Assembly: GCA_947561715.1 (NCBI GenBank)
Contig: OX387199.1
Span: 16,373,001-16,437,000, forward strand
DNA length: 64,000 nt
Source: Ascidia mentula
Lineage: Eukaryota; Chordata; Ascidiacea; Phlebobranchia; Ascidiidae
Direction: 5' to 3'
Position numbers and translations under genes: made by a program
Notes under the pieces: generated by a model
Told to the model about the DNA's origin: nothing
Seen by the model: the letters and a program-made list of their open reading frames with translations, nothing else
Database searches by the model: none
Shown: positions 24,321 through 35,265 of the stretch, piece by piece
Position numbering within the stretch: position 1 is the stretch's first letter
Layout: each line of letters begins with the position of its first letter

Positions 24321-26907
24321 AGTGACAATAGAGAAATAGCCCGAATGACTAAAATTGTTGTAAAAAGTGAAAATGACGATTTGGATTGTGTTGCAGTTAC
24401 TTGCAAATTACGTAACGCAACGCTTATCACGCATAGCATTAGAAGCAAATATAAAACTAAGCACAAATGTGTGATGTGAACTTTGGTAATTTGCTGTTCA
24501 GATTAAATCAGACATCTTAAAGCTCAAAGACAATTTGGGATTAGTGGAACATGATGTTCCGTACATATGTAATTGATTGGATCATGTGTACTCATCTTTT
24601 CTGGCCTCCTTAACACCAAAAGTAAAGAAAATAAGCAGGCATTTTGCAAGCACGTCAGGAGTAATTAAAATAACTTCATAGGTTCACGAAAAACAGAATA
24701 TCATTTTTTCAGACAAACGCGAGAACAGTCCAGTACACATCTACAAATGCCCGGTGACTAACCCAATTTTGTGCTGATCACTGCTTGGTGAAGGCCAAGT
24801 CTGCGAAATCAACAAGACACACCCCCAATTACAACTTTGACAGCTATGTAACCAATTTTTGGATGGGCAGGCAAGCGGAACCCTTTCGCGTGATCTCCGA
24901 CTAAGGATATTCAACGGTTAAACGTTTTCACTATACTGTAGGCACCACACAGAGTTCATTGTAGTTTTCTTAAATGTGAGCTTTTTCGCTTGATACTACC
25001 GTGATTGGCGGATAGTTTTCATGCCTTTTTTCTCCTTTCGGTAAACACTGCATTATTCCGACCATAACAACACGTTATCGTATTTGCAATGTCGTATAGT
25101 GAATTTAGAAATCATAATTTTATGATATAAAGTCATATATCATTTTAATCTGTATTACACACCACTTCCTTAAAGAGCACAGTCAGTAAATTTTGTACGT
25201 CATGGCAAGAATAATGATAAATGTGGCATATACCAATATAGACCTTTATACGATGAACAACAGTAAGAATTTACAAATCACTGGTGTTATTTTTCATTCG
25301 ATTCACTCAAATTAAGGGAAAAATGAGATTTCTAAAATGGCACAATATAGGTCTAATTTTTCCTAAAGTGTGTAGACTTATGTATTTTGAAGAACACAAA
25401 CTGCTTTGGAAGCTGCTCCAGTCATTCATTGCCACCTAGTGGGCACAAAACAATTTTTTTCTGATTTTTGCACATAAATCCTATGGTTGATTCTTGGGGC
25501 GCGGACTATTAACAGGCGAAAAAAAATTGCATGGCAGGCATGTATTCCTTGCATTACCATTCCGCAACACATTGCGCGTTTAATTTGTGTGATACTTTGT
25601 GTGATATGTACCTCTTCCATCAAGGCATTGTGTACATATGCTTTCTCACCTACCGTGGTGTTTTGTCAGTAATCCATGCTTGTCAAAGTCCTGAATTAAC
25701 TGTAATTAACATTTTGCATGTTCATAACCAATGAAATGACATTATTTTGTAAATTAATCACTATATTTATTGCCACAGAGGGCAGTCGCTGCCATTCAAA
25801 TGTTGCTTCATACTGAAAAACTGAGACACTTGGACCATCAGGACTGATGCAATTCATCAACACATTGTAGGTCTGTATTACACTAGTTTGTCTGTAAATA
25901 ATTTCTAGTGTTGCTGTGCTATTAACTTTTATTAAATACATACTTGGCTTGTGCTTTCAGGCCACTTAATTGCATCACTTTCATCTTGTTTTCATGTTTT
26001 TGAGACACGTATGATTTTTTACCATATGCATGTACCTGACTAGCCTTTGGATTTTGGCTAATTACCATTTAATTAATTTAATTAGGCATGAGTACCTGCA
26101 TGTGAGTGGTGCCTTGCAAGTTCTAGGATATTGTTGTGCATGTATATGAATGACTTTCTGTTTTGAAAGCACATCTTTCCACCCAGAACACACACTTGCT
26201 CTAAGGCTGTTGACTGGGCCATATACAGCACTCTAGGTGGTGTCACAAAAACAGCCGAATCTCTGGGACCGCTGGTCAACCAGGCATAAAACTTCACATG
26301 GTAACCAATGAAGGTCCTGTGTTTTGTATTTAATAGGGAATTTGAGATTCTGGGAAATTTCCCCATATTGAAGGCCGCATCTCTGTATTTCTATGGAAAA
26401 GACTTTCCCGGTTGGAAATTGCCCTTCTCGAACTCCTGCGTAACAGAGAAAAATTGTGTGTAACAATGCAATGGGTCATGCATGGGCGCCAGAATTTTGG
26501 ATTAACAGGCTGTTGTCAGGGCGATTTTCAGCGTGTTTGGGGAAGTTTTACTTTGGTTTTCAGGGTTATTAGTCAGGCAGTAAATTGGTAGAGGGTGCTG
26601 TTGTACATGTAGCTGAAAAACTACCCAAATATTGAGGTTGATTTTGTGAAAAAATGAATCACAGAAAGTATGTTCAATTTGTGATTTTCTGTTAGTGCCG
26701 ACCCTTGGCAAAGGAATTGTGGCCAAATTTATAATGGAAATAACTACTTAAACTGCTTCATGAGTTGTTATCCGCGCCAACCTTTGGTTCAAATTCTACA
26801 GAACATTGCTTGCCCTGTGACCACACGAAAAATTTCATTAAAAATGCTTATGAAGCATGGCAGAAATCATTTATCTTACCTGTTTTTTTGACCTGGAACC
26901 TGGACAG
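24321..26907. other. Intergenic gap with one R1 repeat
   Basis: An R1 repeat copy lies at about 24730-24900. The rest shows only short uninformative frames. No gene recognised. Confidence 0.35.
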
Positions 26908-27075
26908 GTTTTTTACCGTCCGCCGGTCAAGTTTTATCGGCCTGTGAACCAAAAAATCTTCCATAAACGTTTCGACATCACGTATTTGCAGATGTCTACA
27001 AAGAGATTTACGTTTTCTGAAGAAATCGAAACTGATGGCATCTACAAGTTGCCACCTAAGAATAAAGTTATTTAA
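26908..27075 (+). other. Possible orphan 3' exon of an unrecognised gene
   Basis: After an acceptor-like ctggacag, 55 codons are open to TAA (27073-27075): a Pro/Tyr/Arg-rich start (VFYRPPVKFYRPV), then IFHKRFDITYLQM and a KLPPKNKVI end. An AATAAAG and an A-run surround the stop. A decayed relative lies at about 59210-59510, just before the small peptide gene. I do not recognise the protein; no partner exons were found, so it may be a relic carried with the duplication. Confidence 0.35.
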
Positions 27076-27289
27076 AAAAAAAAGAACAATTAAATGCCAT
27101 GTAATTGTCAGTATTGTAAATGTGCTGAGAAGTTTTTCTGTAAGTTTCCAAAACTATTGATATTAATATGTGAGATTCACCAAGCAAAACTATAAAAGCC
27201 ATCTATGTATGTAATAATCAAAGTAGTAAAAACTTTCTTAAACAGCATGAAGTAGAGTATAGAAATTGTGCGTAATAAATAGAAATAGC

Positions 27290-27446
27290 ATGGTAATGAT
27301 AGCACAAGATGGCTCTAAAGGACTTTATCCACTTAATTTCCGTCATTATAAAGTCCCTTTTTCTACTCGACCAAACACTTGTACTTGGGAACGTACGAAA
27401 ACACGTATATTTGATATTGAAAGTTTAGAGTCAGGATTTAAACAGC
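27290..27446 (+). promoter_or_regulatory. Shared upstream module of the peptide family (27.4 kb copy) with TATA box
   Basis: Contains GATGGCTCTAAAGGAC, then CATTATAAAGTCCC with a consensus-like TATAAAG at 27347-27353, about 100 bases before the leader ATG. The same spacing is seen at 36270 and 36371. Confidence 0.55.
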
Positions 27447-27554
27447 ATGGAAAGGAAAGTACACATTATGTTACTTTTCTTAATTTTGTTTGGATTGTGC
27501 TTTCGTACCCAAGGAAAAGACTTTCTTCGTAAGGAATTTAGCAATCGGACCTGA
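27447..27554 (+). pseudogene. Peptide-family leader remnant without units
   Basis: A 35-residue frame beginning MERKVHIMLLFLILFG, a clear match to the family's signal peptide. It then diverges and stops at TGA 27552-27554. No peptide units follow. The sequence switches straight into the duplicated piece also seen at 21.8 and 58.9 kb. A truncated copy rather than a functional gene, although the leader frame and TATA box are intact. Confidence 0.7.
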
Positions 27555-28403
27555 TACGCGTTCATATTTCCCGTTTACAAGTTTCATACTAGTTACGTGT
27601 CTGAGCATAGCATCAGTGTGTTTTATAACTTCATGGTTCAAGTCCAATTTCTTCATTCGTTATAGTTCTCTTTTCATAATGTTGTTGTACGATGTCTCGT
27701 TGAGAATGACCAGTACCCCATCTTTGTCAGATTTATATTTCACGATGCTATTGCGTGTCACCATCCGTAAAATCTTACATAGACTGCATCTCAGGAGGAA
27801 GATTATGAGGGAAATTGTTTTGTTTGGGAAGCATTTGCTGCTTCTGTTTGTATATTGTGTACCTTAGCAAATACCGATTATGTTAAAGCGCGAAACGTCA
27901 GGAATTGCAAGTTTTTTTTATTTATTTCACACTGAGTAAAGAACCCCGTCTTGTTAAGTTACAGGGTAATGTCGTTATGATGCTGAACCTTTCGATTTGC
28001 CAATAATCGGACAGAAACAGTCTTTGGTTTGTGACGTCACAGCTTGGTCTGACTATTGACGTTGACCGAAAAGTACAACAAAGTGGAAATAAATGCTAGC
28101 GCAGTGCCACAGTCACCACCTGCAATAATGATAGCTTACAGGTAGAAACCGTGTGTGTACATCCTGTCTGCAGCTGTAGATTTTTGTCTTCTTTTGCAGC
28201 ATAAATTAGGGTTTATCGACACAAAAATGTGGAAGTTGACCGCAGCAAAATAGCATCGGTATGGTAAGGAAAGCACACGATGGCGCTAAAGGGTTGTATC
28301 AACTTAATTTCGATCATTTATAAAAAAATTTCCAGGTCTGTGAGAAAAAATACTTTATGAATGATCCACGTTTATACTTGGAAACGTATATCAAAAAAAC
28401 TGT
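27555..28403. repeat. Duplicated non-coding piece plus a second upstream module
   Basis: About 27555-27870 corresponds to 21820-22080 and 58930-59220. From about 28270 the GATGGCGCTAAAGGG block of the peptide-family upstream module appears again, directly before the 37-base repeats. Confidence 0.45.
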
Positions 28404-28615
28404 CGGGACTTTATTGATAATGCAGAAATATACCATCCGACGGGATTTTATTGATAATCCAGAAATAGACCATCCGACGGGGTTTTATTGATAATACAAA
28501 AATAGACCATCCGTCGGGATTTTATTGATAATCCAGAAATAGACCATCCGACTGGATTTGATTGATAATCCAGAAATAGACCATGCAACGGGATTACACA
28601 TCGACTAAAATTTGT
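28404..28615 (+). pseudogene. Peptide-family tail remnant: 37-bp repeats
   Basis: Five units of 37 bases (TGATAATCCAGAAATAGACC with a CATCCGACGGGATT end). The sequence matches the codons for the C-terminal tail NDNAEIGPPTGL of the intact genes. A unit of 37 cannot keep a reading frame, so this is amplified non-coding debris of the gene end. No leader is left. Confidence 0.65.
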
Positions 28616-28964
28616 TAAAATCAACTAACCTTTCTTTGAAACGCGTAGATTGTTTACTAAGAGACAGGATCCAGTAATTTAGCTTCCTTTGCAATGTGTT
28701 TAGCGCAATGGTGTGCAACATTCGCAAAGTTACATATTGTTTTTATAAAGTTTACTTAATTATTGTTGTCTTAGTGAAATGCACAAGGCTGACTTACCCA
28801 ATAAACTTACCGAAACCATGGATTATTATCTGAGAAGTAAAACTCACCAAGTAAAACAAGAACAGTCATATTTGTATGCAATAAGAGAAGTAGTAAAAAT
28901 TTTCTCAAACAGCTTCAAGAAGATTATTGAAATTGGGCGTAGTAAAATAGAAATAGTATGGTAA

Positions 28965-29114
28965 TGATAGCACGCGATGGCGCTATAGGACTGTATCCAC
29001 TTAATTTCCGTCAATATCAATCTTTTTTTCTCCCAGACCAAAATCACTTATACTTGGAGATGTAGGAAAGCACGCGTATTTGATATTGTAAGTTGAGAGT
29101 CAGCATACGAAAGC
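28965..29114 (+). promoter_or_regulatory. Shared upstream module of the 29.1 kb peptide gene
   Basis: Shares the GCGATGGCGCTATAGGACTG block, a CAATATCAATC segment at the TATA position, CAGACCAAAATCACTTATAC and TTGAGAGTCAGCATACGAAA just before the ATG. Homology to the 36.4, 47.6 and 59.9 kb genes extends upstream to about 28750. Confidence 0.55.
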
Positions 29115-29789
29115 ATGGAAAGGAAAGTTTACATTGCGTTAATTTTCTTGATTTTGTGTGGATTGTCCATTTGTTCCCACGGAAAAGAGTTTAACAATAA
29201 AAGGAATTCGGATATTGTCCGACCTCCAAGGGGATTTAATGATAATGCAGAAGAACGACAAAAAAGAGATTTGGATGTTGTGATGCCTCCACATGGATTT
29301 AACGAAAATGCAGAAGATCGACAAAAAAGGGATTCGGATATGGTGGCCCCTCCACCTGGATTCAACGATAATGCAGAAGATCGACAAAAAAGGGATTCGG
29401 ATATAGTGGTCCCTCCACCTGGATTCAACGATAATGCAGAAGATCGACAAAAAAGGGATTCGGATATGGTGGCCCCTCCACCTGGATTCAACGATAATGC
29501 AGAAGATCGACAAAAAAGGGATTCGGATATGGTGGCCCCTCCACCTGGATTCAACGATAATGTAGAAGATCGACAAAAAAGGGATTCGGATATGGTGGCC
29601 CCTCCACCTGGATTCAACGATAATGCAGAAGATCGACAAAAAAGAAATTCGGATAGCGTGGGACCTCCGCATGGATTCAATGATAATGCAGAAATTCGAC
29701 ATAAAAGGGATTCGGATATGGTGAAACCCCCGCAAGGGTTAATTGATAATGCAGAAATAGGACCTCCGACCGGATTACGAAAAAACTAA
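29115..29789 (+). CDS. Tandem-unit secreted peptide precursor, intact, 8 units
   Basis: A single-exon precursor of 224 residues. Residues 1-21 form a signal peptide (MERKVYIALIFLILCGLS, then a cysteine/serine cleavage region). A first basic site NNKR ends at residue 30. Eight 21-residue units follow, each ending RQKR (last RHKR), then a 26-residue tail ending PPTGLRKN. The commonest unit core is PPPGFNDNAED preceded by DSDMVA. RQKR fits furin and prohormone-convertase cleavage, so the product is probably a set of similar acidic, proline-containing peptides of about 17-19 residues, secreted. Function is unknown to me; neuropeptide, immune effector and structural peptide are all possible. The start is supported by conservation of MERKV in every copy and by the shared upstream module. 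Confidence 0.85.
   Translation: MERKVYIALIFLILCGLSICSHGKEFNNKRNSDIVRPPRGFNDNAEERQKRDLDVVMPPHGFNENAEDRQKRDSDMVAPPPGFNDNAEDRQKRDSDIVVPPPGFNDNAEDRQKRDSDMVAPPPGFNDNAEDRQKRDSDMVAPPPGFNDNVEDRQKRDSDMVAPPPGFNDNAEDRQKRNSDSVGPPHGFNDNAEIRHKRDSDMVKPPQGLIDNAEIGPPTGLRKN
29205..29708 (+). repeat. 63-bp coding minisatellite, 8 units
   Basis: Eight 63-base units between the leader and the tail. Unit 1 (RPPRGF) and unit 8 (PPHGF, RHKR) are distinct end types that are also conserved as end units in the 36.4 and 47.6 kb genes. Internal units are near identical, which fits expansion from the middle. Confidence 0.85.
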
Positions 29790-30334
29790 AATTGTGGAAA
29801 ACTACGAAACTATCCTTAAAACGTGTAGATTATTTACTAACACAACGGAAATACAGTAGTTTGGTTTTCGTTGTATCGTGTTTAGCGTAGTGAAGGGCGA
29901 CATTTTTCAAAGTTACATTTTGTATTCACAAACGTTTCTGCAATGACTGTTCTATAACTAAAGATTTTATGCCCCACCATTAACATTCATCGACAAGTAA
30001 AATTTTAATCCGTGAAAAATGTGAAAATAACCAATTTTCAATTGCAACTTAGTAACTTTCAGAAAACATAAGGTTTATGTCGTTTTCCATTGTAAAAAGC
30101 AAATAGAAAACAATACACGAAATTTTTGTATGAATTTTTCTAAGTTTCAGTGCACACTTCAGTTCCGCATGTGGATCTAGTGGATCATTAGGTAAGGATT
30201 GGATCAAATGTACTGAACGTTGTTGGTCTCCAAATAATAACATGTTTTAAAATAAACAGGCATTTCGCAAGCGCATTAAGAGTAATTAACTAACATAAAA
30301 TTGAGATTTGCAGCTAATTCGAAATCATCGTCTC

Positions 30335-30545
30335 AGCCAAACGAGAGGTTTGTCCCGCCATGTCATGGTCCAATGCACATCCACAAAGCTGTCTAACCCA
30401 ATTTCGTGCTGAACACTGCTGAGTGAACGCCAAGTCAGCAAAAACAAACATGACACACCTCAAATAACAACTTTGGCAGCTTTGTATCCGGTATTTCGAT
30501 GAGCAGGCAAGCGAAACCCTTTTCTTTGATCTTCGACATAGGATA
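30335..30545. repeat. R1 interspersed repeat
   Basis: A block with GTCATGGTCCAATGCACATC, GAACACTGCTNAGTGAACGC and CAAGTCAGCAAAAACAAAC. Other copies lie at about 24.73, 39.43, 49.08, 57.15, 60.66, 61.49 and 63.11 kb, with partial ones at 35.95 and 47.11 kb. No coding frame is shared between copies. Confidence 0.65.
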
Positions 30546-31214
30546 TTCAACGGTTAAAATTTTTCCACTGTACTGTAGGCACCACTATAAATTCGTCGTT
30601 GTGGGGTTTCCTTAAAAATGGAGCTATAAAAAAGATGGTTTGTGCTTTATCTTGCTCCATTTTCTTTTGCCATTTCAATAAATTGTTTTGTAATTTGTTG
30701 AAAATAAAATATCTTTTTAAGTCATCTGAGAAAGTTTAAATGCTTGGTCACTCTTTTTTGAGTTGTCTGTCGTGCTATGTTTTGTGTGAAGTTGTGCTGA
30801 GCATTGCTTGTGACCATACAAAAACATTCTCACATTGCTTAATCATATTCCAGCGACACAACAAGATCCTCATGCATTTCTTGGAGTCTAGCGTGCCAAG
30901 TTGTTACGCTCAGGTGCACCACACAAAGTTGCTATATCCGCACTACCGAACAACCGAACCCCACATCCCGCATTGTTGTGCACATTGACTATGGTGGTTT
31001 TCCGCTGTCTATCAAAGGACATTGCTTTTGTTCAGGACAACGTTTTCCTCATAGAGTTTTCTGTCAATTATCTTCGTAGTTTTTGCAAATACGTGATATT
31101 CTAAATTTACCATCACTAAATCATGCGAAAATCAAGTGGAAGGTTACAATATGAAAAAAATTGTTGTAGTAATATCTTGCGCTGTAACGGGTAAAGCAAC
31201 AACATCTTACACGA

Positions 31215-31400
31215 TGAAAAAATTACTTCATTTGACCACAATGGGATTTGAACCGAGGATAATCTGTACTCTTCTCTTATCCCGAACACCTTTTCTTCTA
31301 GGTATATAGGTTGGATATTTGACCATTGCTGCCAGTTACCCGCCCTAGTCGCATAGCAATAAGCTCTCGAGCTCGCTCTTGCGGTCAATTTTATTTCAAA
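31215..31400 (-). mobile_element. SINE2 copy (tRNA-like)
   Basis: On the minus strand it has a GGGCGGGTAACTGGCAGCAA-type start and a GGTTCAAATCCCATTGTGGT-type B-box end. Parallel copies lie at about 40.32-40.44, 49.97-50.09, 58.16-58.32 and 62.52-62.76 kb. Confidence 0.5.
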
Positions 31401-31608
31401 CTTAAGACTTTGACATATAAAATCTATAGGGTTCCATGAGATAATTTCTGGCAAAATCTTCAGAATATGTCTGTTGAGTATGAGGAGAACTGGCTGCTGC
31501 CAACAACAATGACTGCAGTGACCTATTTTTTTGTGGCCTATATTTGTTGTGGATTTGTGGATTTTTCAGATCACGCTGCAACTTGTCGGGGAAAAGTGTA
31601 AAAAAAAT

Positions 31609-31675
31609 TATCAACCCCATCCACCATCAGGTGGGTTAACACGTCTCATTGTGCTGCGACTTTCCTGTTTCTTCT
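31609..31675 (-). pseudogene. Truncated transporter first exon
   Basis: Encodes MRRVNPPDGGWG and stops, matching the first coding residues of the SLC16-like copies; homology breaks inside the hallmark motif. Upstream identity begins exactly at an acceptor-like cag before GAAAGTCGCAG. This suggests that the real first coding exon starts at a splice acceptor, with a further 5' exon beyond it. Equivalent fragments lie at 40696 and 50335. Confidence 0.6.
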
Positions 31676-31892
31676 GCGTTGAAGATTCAAAATAATCCCC
31701 ACTAACTTTTTCGTCTCTAAACAAGTTTGAGCTTTGTACAAAAAGAGTGTAATGTGTTGCAGACCTGTGATCTACGTAGTAACAACAAAATGCGTGCAGG
31801 TACACAGGCTATGCAGAGATGCTGGGCAAGTTCTTATCATTCTTAGCGATGTGCAATGAATATTGATCGACTTAGCAAATATTCTGTATTAA

Positions 31893-32291
31893 CGAGGTCC
31901 GAGTCCTAGAGATGGAGGAGGACCACACAAAACGTCTGTTCCTGGAGACGCTCCACATTCACAAGAACAACCATTGTGTTAATGACAAGGAGCAATGCGT
32001 CTATTTTCCAGCTGTTTACAACAACTTGTTGTAAGTGTAACGCCCCGCTACACACCTGGTCACGTGTTGATACAAGCGGTGCCAGTGTTATCCAGTTCCC
32101 TTTTTCTTGTGTTTTCTTGCGTTTTTCTTGCGATTTTTGTGTTTATGCGTTTGATGCAATATTGCTAACATAACCCTGAGGAAGTCTCGCCGGACGGCAG
32201 ACGAAACGTCGGTTTCAAATAAACACTAGAAACTTGAGTGCCAGAAGAACAATTCTGATTAATAAGTATGCCTGGCAGCAAAAATAGCAGT
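31893..32291 (+). mobile_element. 5'-truncated Penelope-like element end
   Basis: Bounded by a 14-base duplication ATATTCTGTATTAA (31879-31892 and 32292-32305). The related units near 41.25 and 50.6 kb have no insert. It begins with the C-terminal codons of an element protein (RLFLETLHIHKNNHCVN... ending NNLL, stop at about 32036), the type of tail seen after the GIY-YIG domain of Penelope-like elements. About 140 bases later comes a hammerhead-like motif (32176-32210). I infer a Penelope-like retroelement 3' end. Confidence 0.65.
32176..32210 (+). ncRNA. Hammerhead-ribozyme-like motif
   Basis: CTGAGGA, a stem-loop (GTCTCGCC pairing with GGCAGAC), then GAAACGTC. This is the layout of a hammerhead core with stem II, although the canonical CTGATGA is changed at one position, which would be expected to impair it. 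Hammerhead motifs are known in Penelope-like elements. Activity is doubtful. Confidence 0.45.
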
Positions 32292-32496
32292 ATATTCTGT
32301 ATTAAGTACATCCTGATAAAGGTTTGTTGAATAACGAAAGAAAAGTTTAACATAATGAATGTATTTTTCGCGCGAAGACGCCCTCTTCTAAGTGTTTATG
32401 CTCGTTTATTCCGAGTGTACGAAAATGAATCAACAACGTATTGTATAGATACCAAGGCAGTTAAACCGCAGTTTCCACACAAAACCAGTCTCCAAA

Positions 32497-33438
32497 CTAG
32501 CGGCGTTTAATATTTAGCAGTGGAATGTGGAGAAATATTGCCAAAAGTTGCATCAGCGCTGCAACAATAAACGCATATCGAATGTCGCTGAGCTCATCGA
32601 CAAGCATACCTGAACAAAAACAAAATATGAAACAAATATAGCAATGAATCTTGCAATGGTTCCTTACCCACAAGTGGGGTAACCCACGATCCTAAAACTG
32701 AGTATAACAGACCGCTGGTGTTGAAGCCCCAGGTCAAGTTTTTGTCGTCTAATACACTGGCCATAACTTGTGCGTACATACTGTGTATTCCACCGCTCAC
32801 TAAGCTATGTGCAATGCAGTTGAATATAAGACCCGCGAGGTTATGCACGAACCACATAGAAGCTGTAACAAAAGCCCCCATCGTTCCGGTGATGATCAGA
32901 ACCCAAACAATATTAACGTTCTTCCTGTCACCAAGAATCCCGAATGCTATCCTTGCAAAAATGCTTACTCCGCTGTATATTGAAAGGAGCAGTGACGCCA
33001 TCATAGGTTCCACATCCAGTGACAGTGAATAGGGCACTAGAAACCTCATGTAGAGTAACCAAGTACTAAGCATGAGTAACCATATCACCGAAAGTATCCA
33101 AAACTTTGGCAAAACCAAAACCTCTTTAAGTGGTTTTAAGGCTTGTCTCCAGTTCTTGTCTTCAGTAGAGTTTTCTTCCGATGGAGTTGGGTCAGAATTT
33201 AATAATATAGGTCTGTACAAAGACGCAGCCACTGCACAATTCAATGTCAGGCCACCTAGTATTAATACAGCTCCTCTCCAGTTGTAAAATTCGATCAGGA
33301 ATTGCATGAAAGGTGCCAGTGTCAATAAACCCACAGGTGTTCCGGACAGTGCTAGTGATATAGCCATTACTCTTTTCTTTTTGAAGTATCGGGGGATTAA
33401 CGCTGCATATGTTACCCCACAAATGGAAAGAATTACAT
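32497..33438 (-). pseudogene. SLC16-like transporter copy B, only exons 3 and 4 left
   Basis: Exon 33438-32668 (771 bases) and exon 32609-32497 are in phase and open to TAG. They encode the second family motif (RYFKKKRVMAISLALSG) through the last membrane segments, nearly identical to copies C and D. Exons 1 and 2 are missing: upstream of exon 3 the intron runs into reverse-transcriptase sequence at about 33612. The protein would lack the DGGWGW motif and the first membrane helices, so I call it a truncated pseudogene. Confidence 0.8.
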
Positions 33439-33611
33439 CTAAAAAGAATTTTATGTAGTTGTTCTGAAAAAAATATTATAAAATGAGATTTGCGTCATAT
33501 AATAATATGCTTTTGTAAGTCAATTTGAGACAGGCAAAGCCTTGCTCTTCTATATCTTAAAAACTATATGTCCATATAGATATCATTTAAGTTGACAGAA
33601 AAAGTTTTTTG

Positions 33612-33940
33612 ATGGGGAGGTCATGGAAAGAACCGTGTCGTCCGCAAACAATTTGGTTGTGAAAGTGGATACTTGCGGAAGGTCATTAATGTACAATAAA
33701 AAAAGTAAAGGAGCTAATGGCGAACCCTGTGGACAACCGCATGTTATGGGTTTAATATCCGACACAGAATTTCCTATTCTAGTGCATTGACTTTTACCTA
33801 CAAGGTAACTGCGGAATTGTAGGGTATTCCCCCTAATTCCATACCGGCGCTCTAACTTTTCCAACAACTTCTCATTACTTGGTTCGCTTTCACTTTCAGG
33901 ACACCAAAAGACTATACTGAAACTGAAATACAATATTTCG
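33612..33940 (-). mobile_element. Non-LTR reverse transcriptase fragment
   Basis: Encodes the RT core CPQGSPLAPLLFLLYINDLP and LFADDTVL (the FADD catalytic motif), with upstream RT sequence. It is cut abruptly at its 3' end at the transporter intron. The longer relative at 43571-45000 continues for another 1 kb. Confidence 0.8.
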
Positions 33941-34017
33941 CAAAAGAAATGTTTTTACAAAGTCCAACAAATCAATTACCGCAAATCCATTAATTATTAT
34001 AAACAAGTAATTCTTCA

Positions 34018-34260
34018 TGCATTGGCATGATAGACAGGATCGACCCACTGCGCAGGTCCTTGCTTGGCGATCACAGCTAACGTATCGCGATCATGAGGTT
34101 ATCAGGCTTGGCAGCCCAGGCAATGCAGCCTAGCTGGATCAACCACTTTTTCCTGACAAGTCGGAGCAGGATATGAAAAATCAAGCACCCGGTGAGGTTT
34201 GAACTCGCGACCCTGGACAAACCAGGACCAACGCTCTACCAACTGAGCTACAGGAGCTCA
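34018..34260 (-). mobile_element. SINE1 copy
   Basis: The tRNA-like head (about 34257 down to 34185) has a convincing acceptor stem and D-arm (GTAGCTCAGTTGGTAGAGC) and a GCGAGTTCAAACCTCAC T-arm. The anticodon arm is abnormal: CCTGG-TTTGT-CCAGG with a five-base loop. The tail continues with CTTGATTTTTCATATCCTGC. A SINE rather than a working tRNA. Confidence 0.65.
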
Positions 34261-34469
34261 GTGGTTTCACGGGATATATTGTGGCTAAGGTACACTGGTG
34301 CACAAGCGCACAACTTGCCAGACTTTCTTCACATATACGTATGGGATATCTACCACCGTATCAGATAACGCAGTAATATTTCATGCATTGGCATTTCCAT
34401 GCTGTTACCATGAGTATTGGTGCTAAAATATTCTGCATGTATGACTTGTTAACGCTTCTGTACAAATAC

Positions 34470-34640
34470 AAAGCAATGGAAAGCTTTTAACCATAAGTTA
34501 TTAAAATTCCAGCGCCACATGTGGCTCCACATGTTGTTCTTAGTGACTCGCGTAAAACATGGTTACGCTCAAGTTCACCACACAATGTTACTTAATCCGG
34601 ACCTCACGAGAAAACCTTAACCCCACAACTCGCTTTCTTC
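34470..34640. repeat. R2 interspersed repeat
   Basis: A block with TTCCAGCGCCACATGTGGCT (containing the palindrome CCACATGTGG) and CTCAAGTTCACCACACAATG. Other copies lie at about 45530-45690, 57765-57910, 62080-62225 and 63785-63935. Diverged ones follow the peptide genes at 30.84, 39.93 and 49.57 kb. Confidence 0.6.
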
Positions 34641-34879
34641 GTGAAATCCTTGTAGCTTTCTGATTCATTGTTCGTCCGTCAACGGGTATCTGTTCACATT
34701 TTGTGTACGTTCTTCTTTATATGTTTCGAGTCTATTTTCAACTATTTTTTGTATGTGTACATATATATATATGTGTGTATACTCTTAAAAACAATCTCAA
34801 AGGGTTTTATGGGGTAATAACTACTTTTATGCAAAACGTTCTCAATATGATTCAAGTCTTTGTGCAGCAGACACATACG

Positions 34880-35197
34880 TTAACGGTTGAAAAGCAAACG
34901 CAAGTGACAAAAAAGTGCCGTTCCGCCGTACCGCTTCATTGTGCCAAACTTGGCCCATGTGACCCTTGGTCTACGGTGACCCGACCAGCGATGGAAAAGC
35001 TGTTTTTGTTTACCCACATATTGCTCTTTGCAGTTAATGGATGTGGCGACATATATTCCAATTCTCTTACAAGACATATGCTGGGAAATCTTCACCCTTC
35101 CTATTAATTTAGTAAATGTGTGCATATTGGGTGAACCATAGTTTTCACGAAGGACGCATTGCCCGCAGGGATAAGATCCCGTGTAACACGCATCCAT
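34880..35197 (-). mobile_element. Penelope-like GIY-YIG endonuclease fragment
   Basis: A 105-codon open frame containing GSYPCGQC, then ISQHMSCKR, then GIYVATSINCKEQYVG (GIY, 10 residues, YVG) and FHRWSGHR. The Cys-rich stretch before a GIY-YIG domain is the arrangement known from Penelope-like elements. No adjoining reverse transcriptase is visible, so it is a fragment. Confidence 0.65.
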
Positions 35198-35265
35198 TTG
35201 CCTGGTAACAAACCTAACGGGGAGCGATATTGTGTTGTAAGAGTTTTGATATTGAGATTGAAAGC

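Larger units (their letters stand above)
29790..31608. other. Intergenic segment with repeats R1, R2-like and SINE2
   Basis: Holds R1 (about 30335-30545), a diverged R2 (about 30840-30960) and a SINE2 copy (about 31215-31400). The same order follows the peptide genes at 36.4 and 47.6 kb. No gene seen. Confidence 0.5.

Noticed and set aside
31376..31620. Minus-strand frame continuing from the truncated transporter exon
   Set aside because: Homology to the transporter ends at the hallmark motif. The following residues have no counterpart in the intact copies and are intron or unrelated sequence.
34185..34257. tRNA gene on the minus strand (also 45251-45323)
   Set aside because: Acceptor and D arms are good, but the anticodon arm has a five-base loop with no normal anticodon position, the T stem has mismatches, and the tail is shared with other SINE copies.
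34703..35107. Plus-strand open frame of 134 codons, conserved at 45768-46157
   Set aside because: It overlaps the GIY-YIG fragment on the opposite strand, which explains the conservation; the 15-base difference is in frame for both strands.
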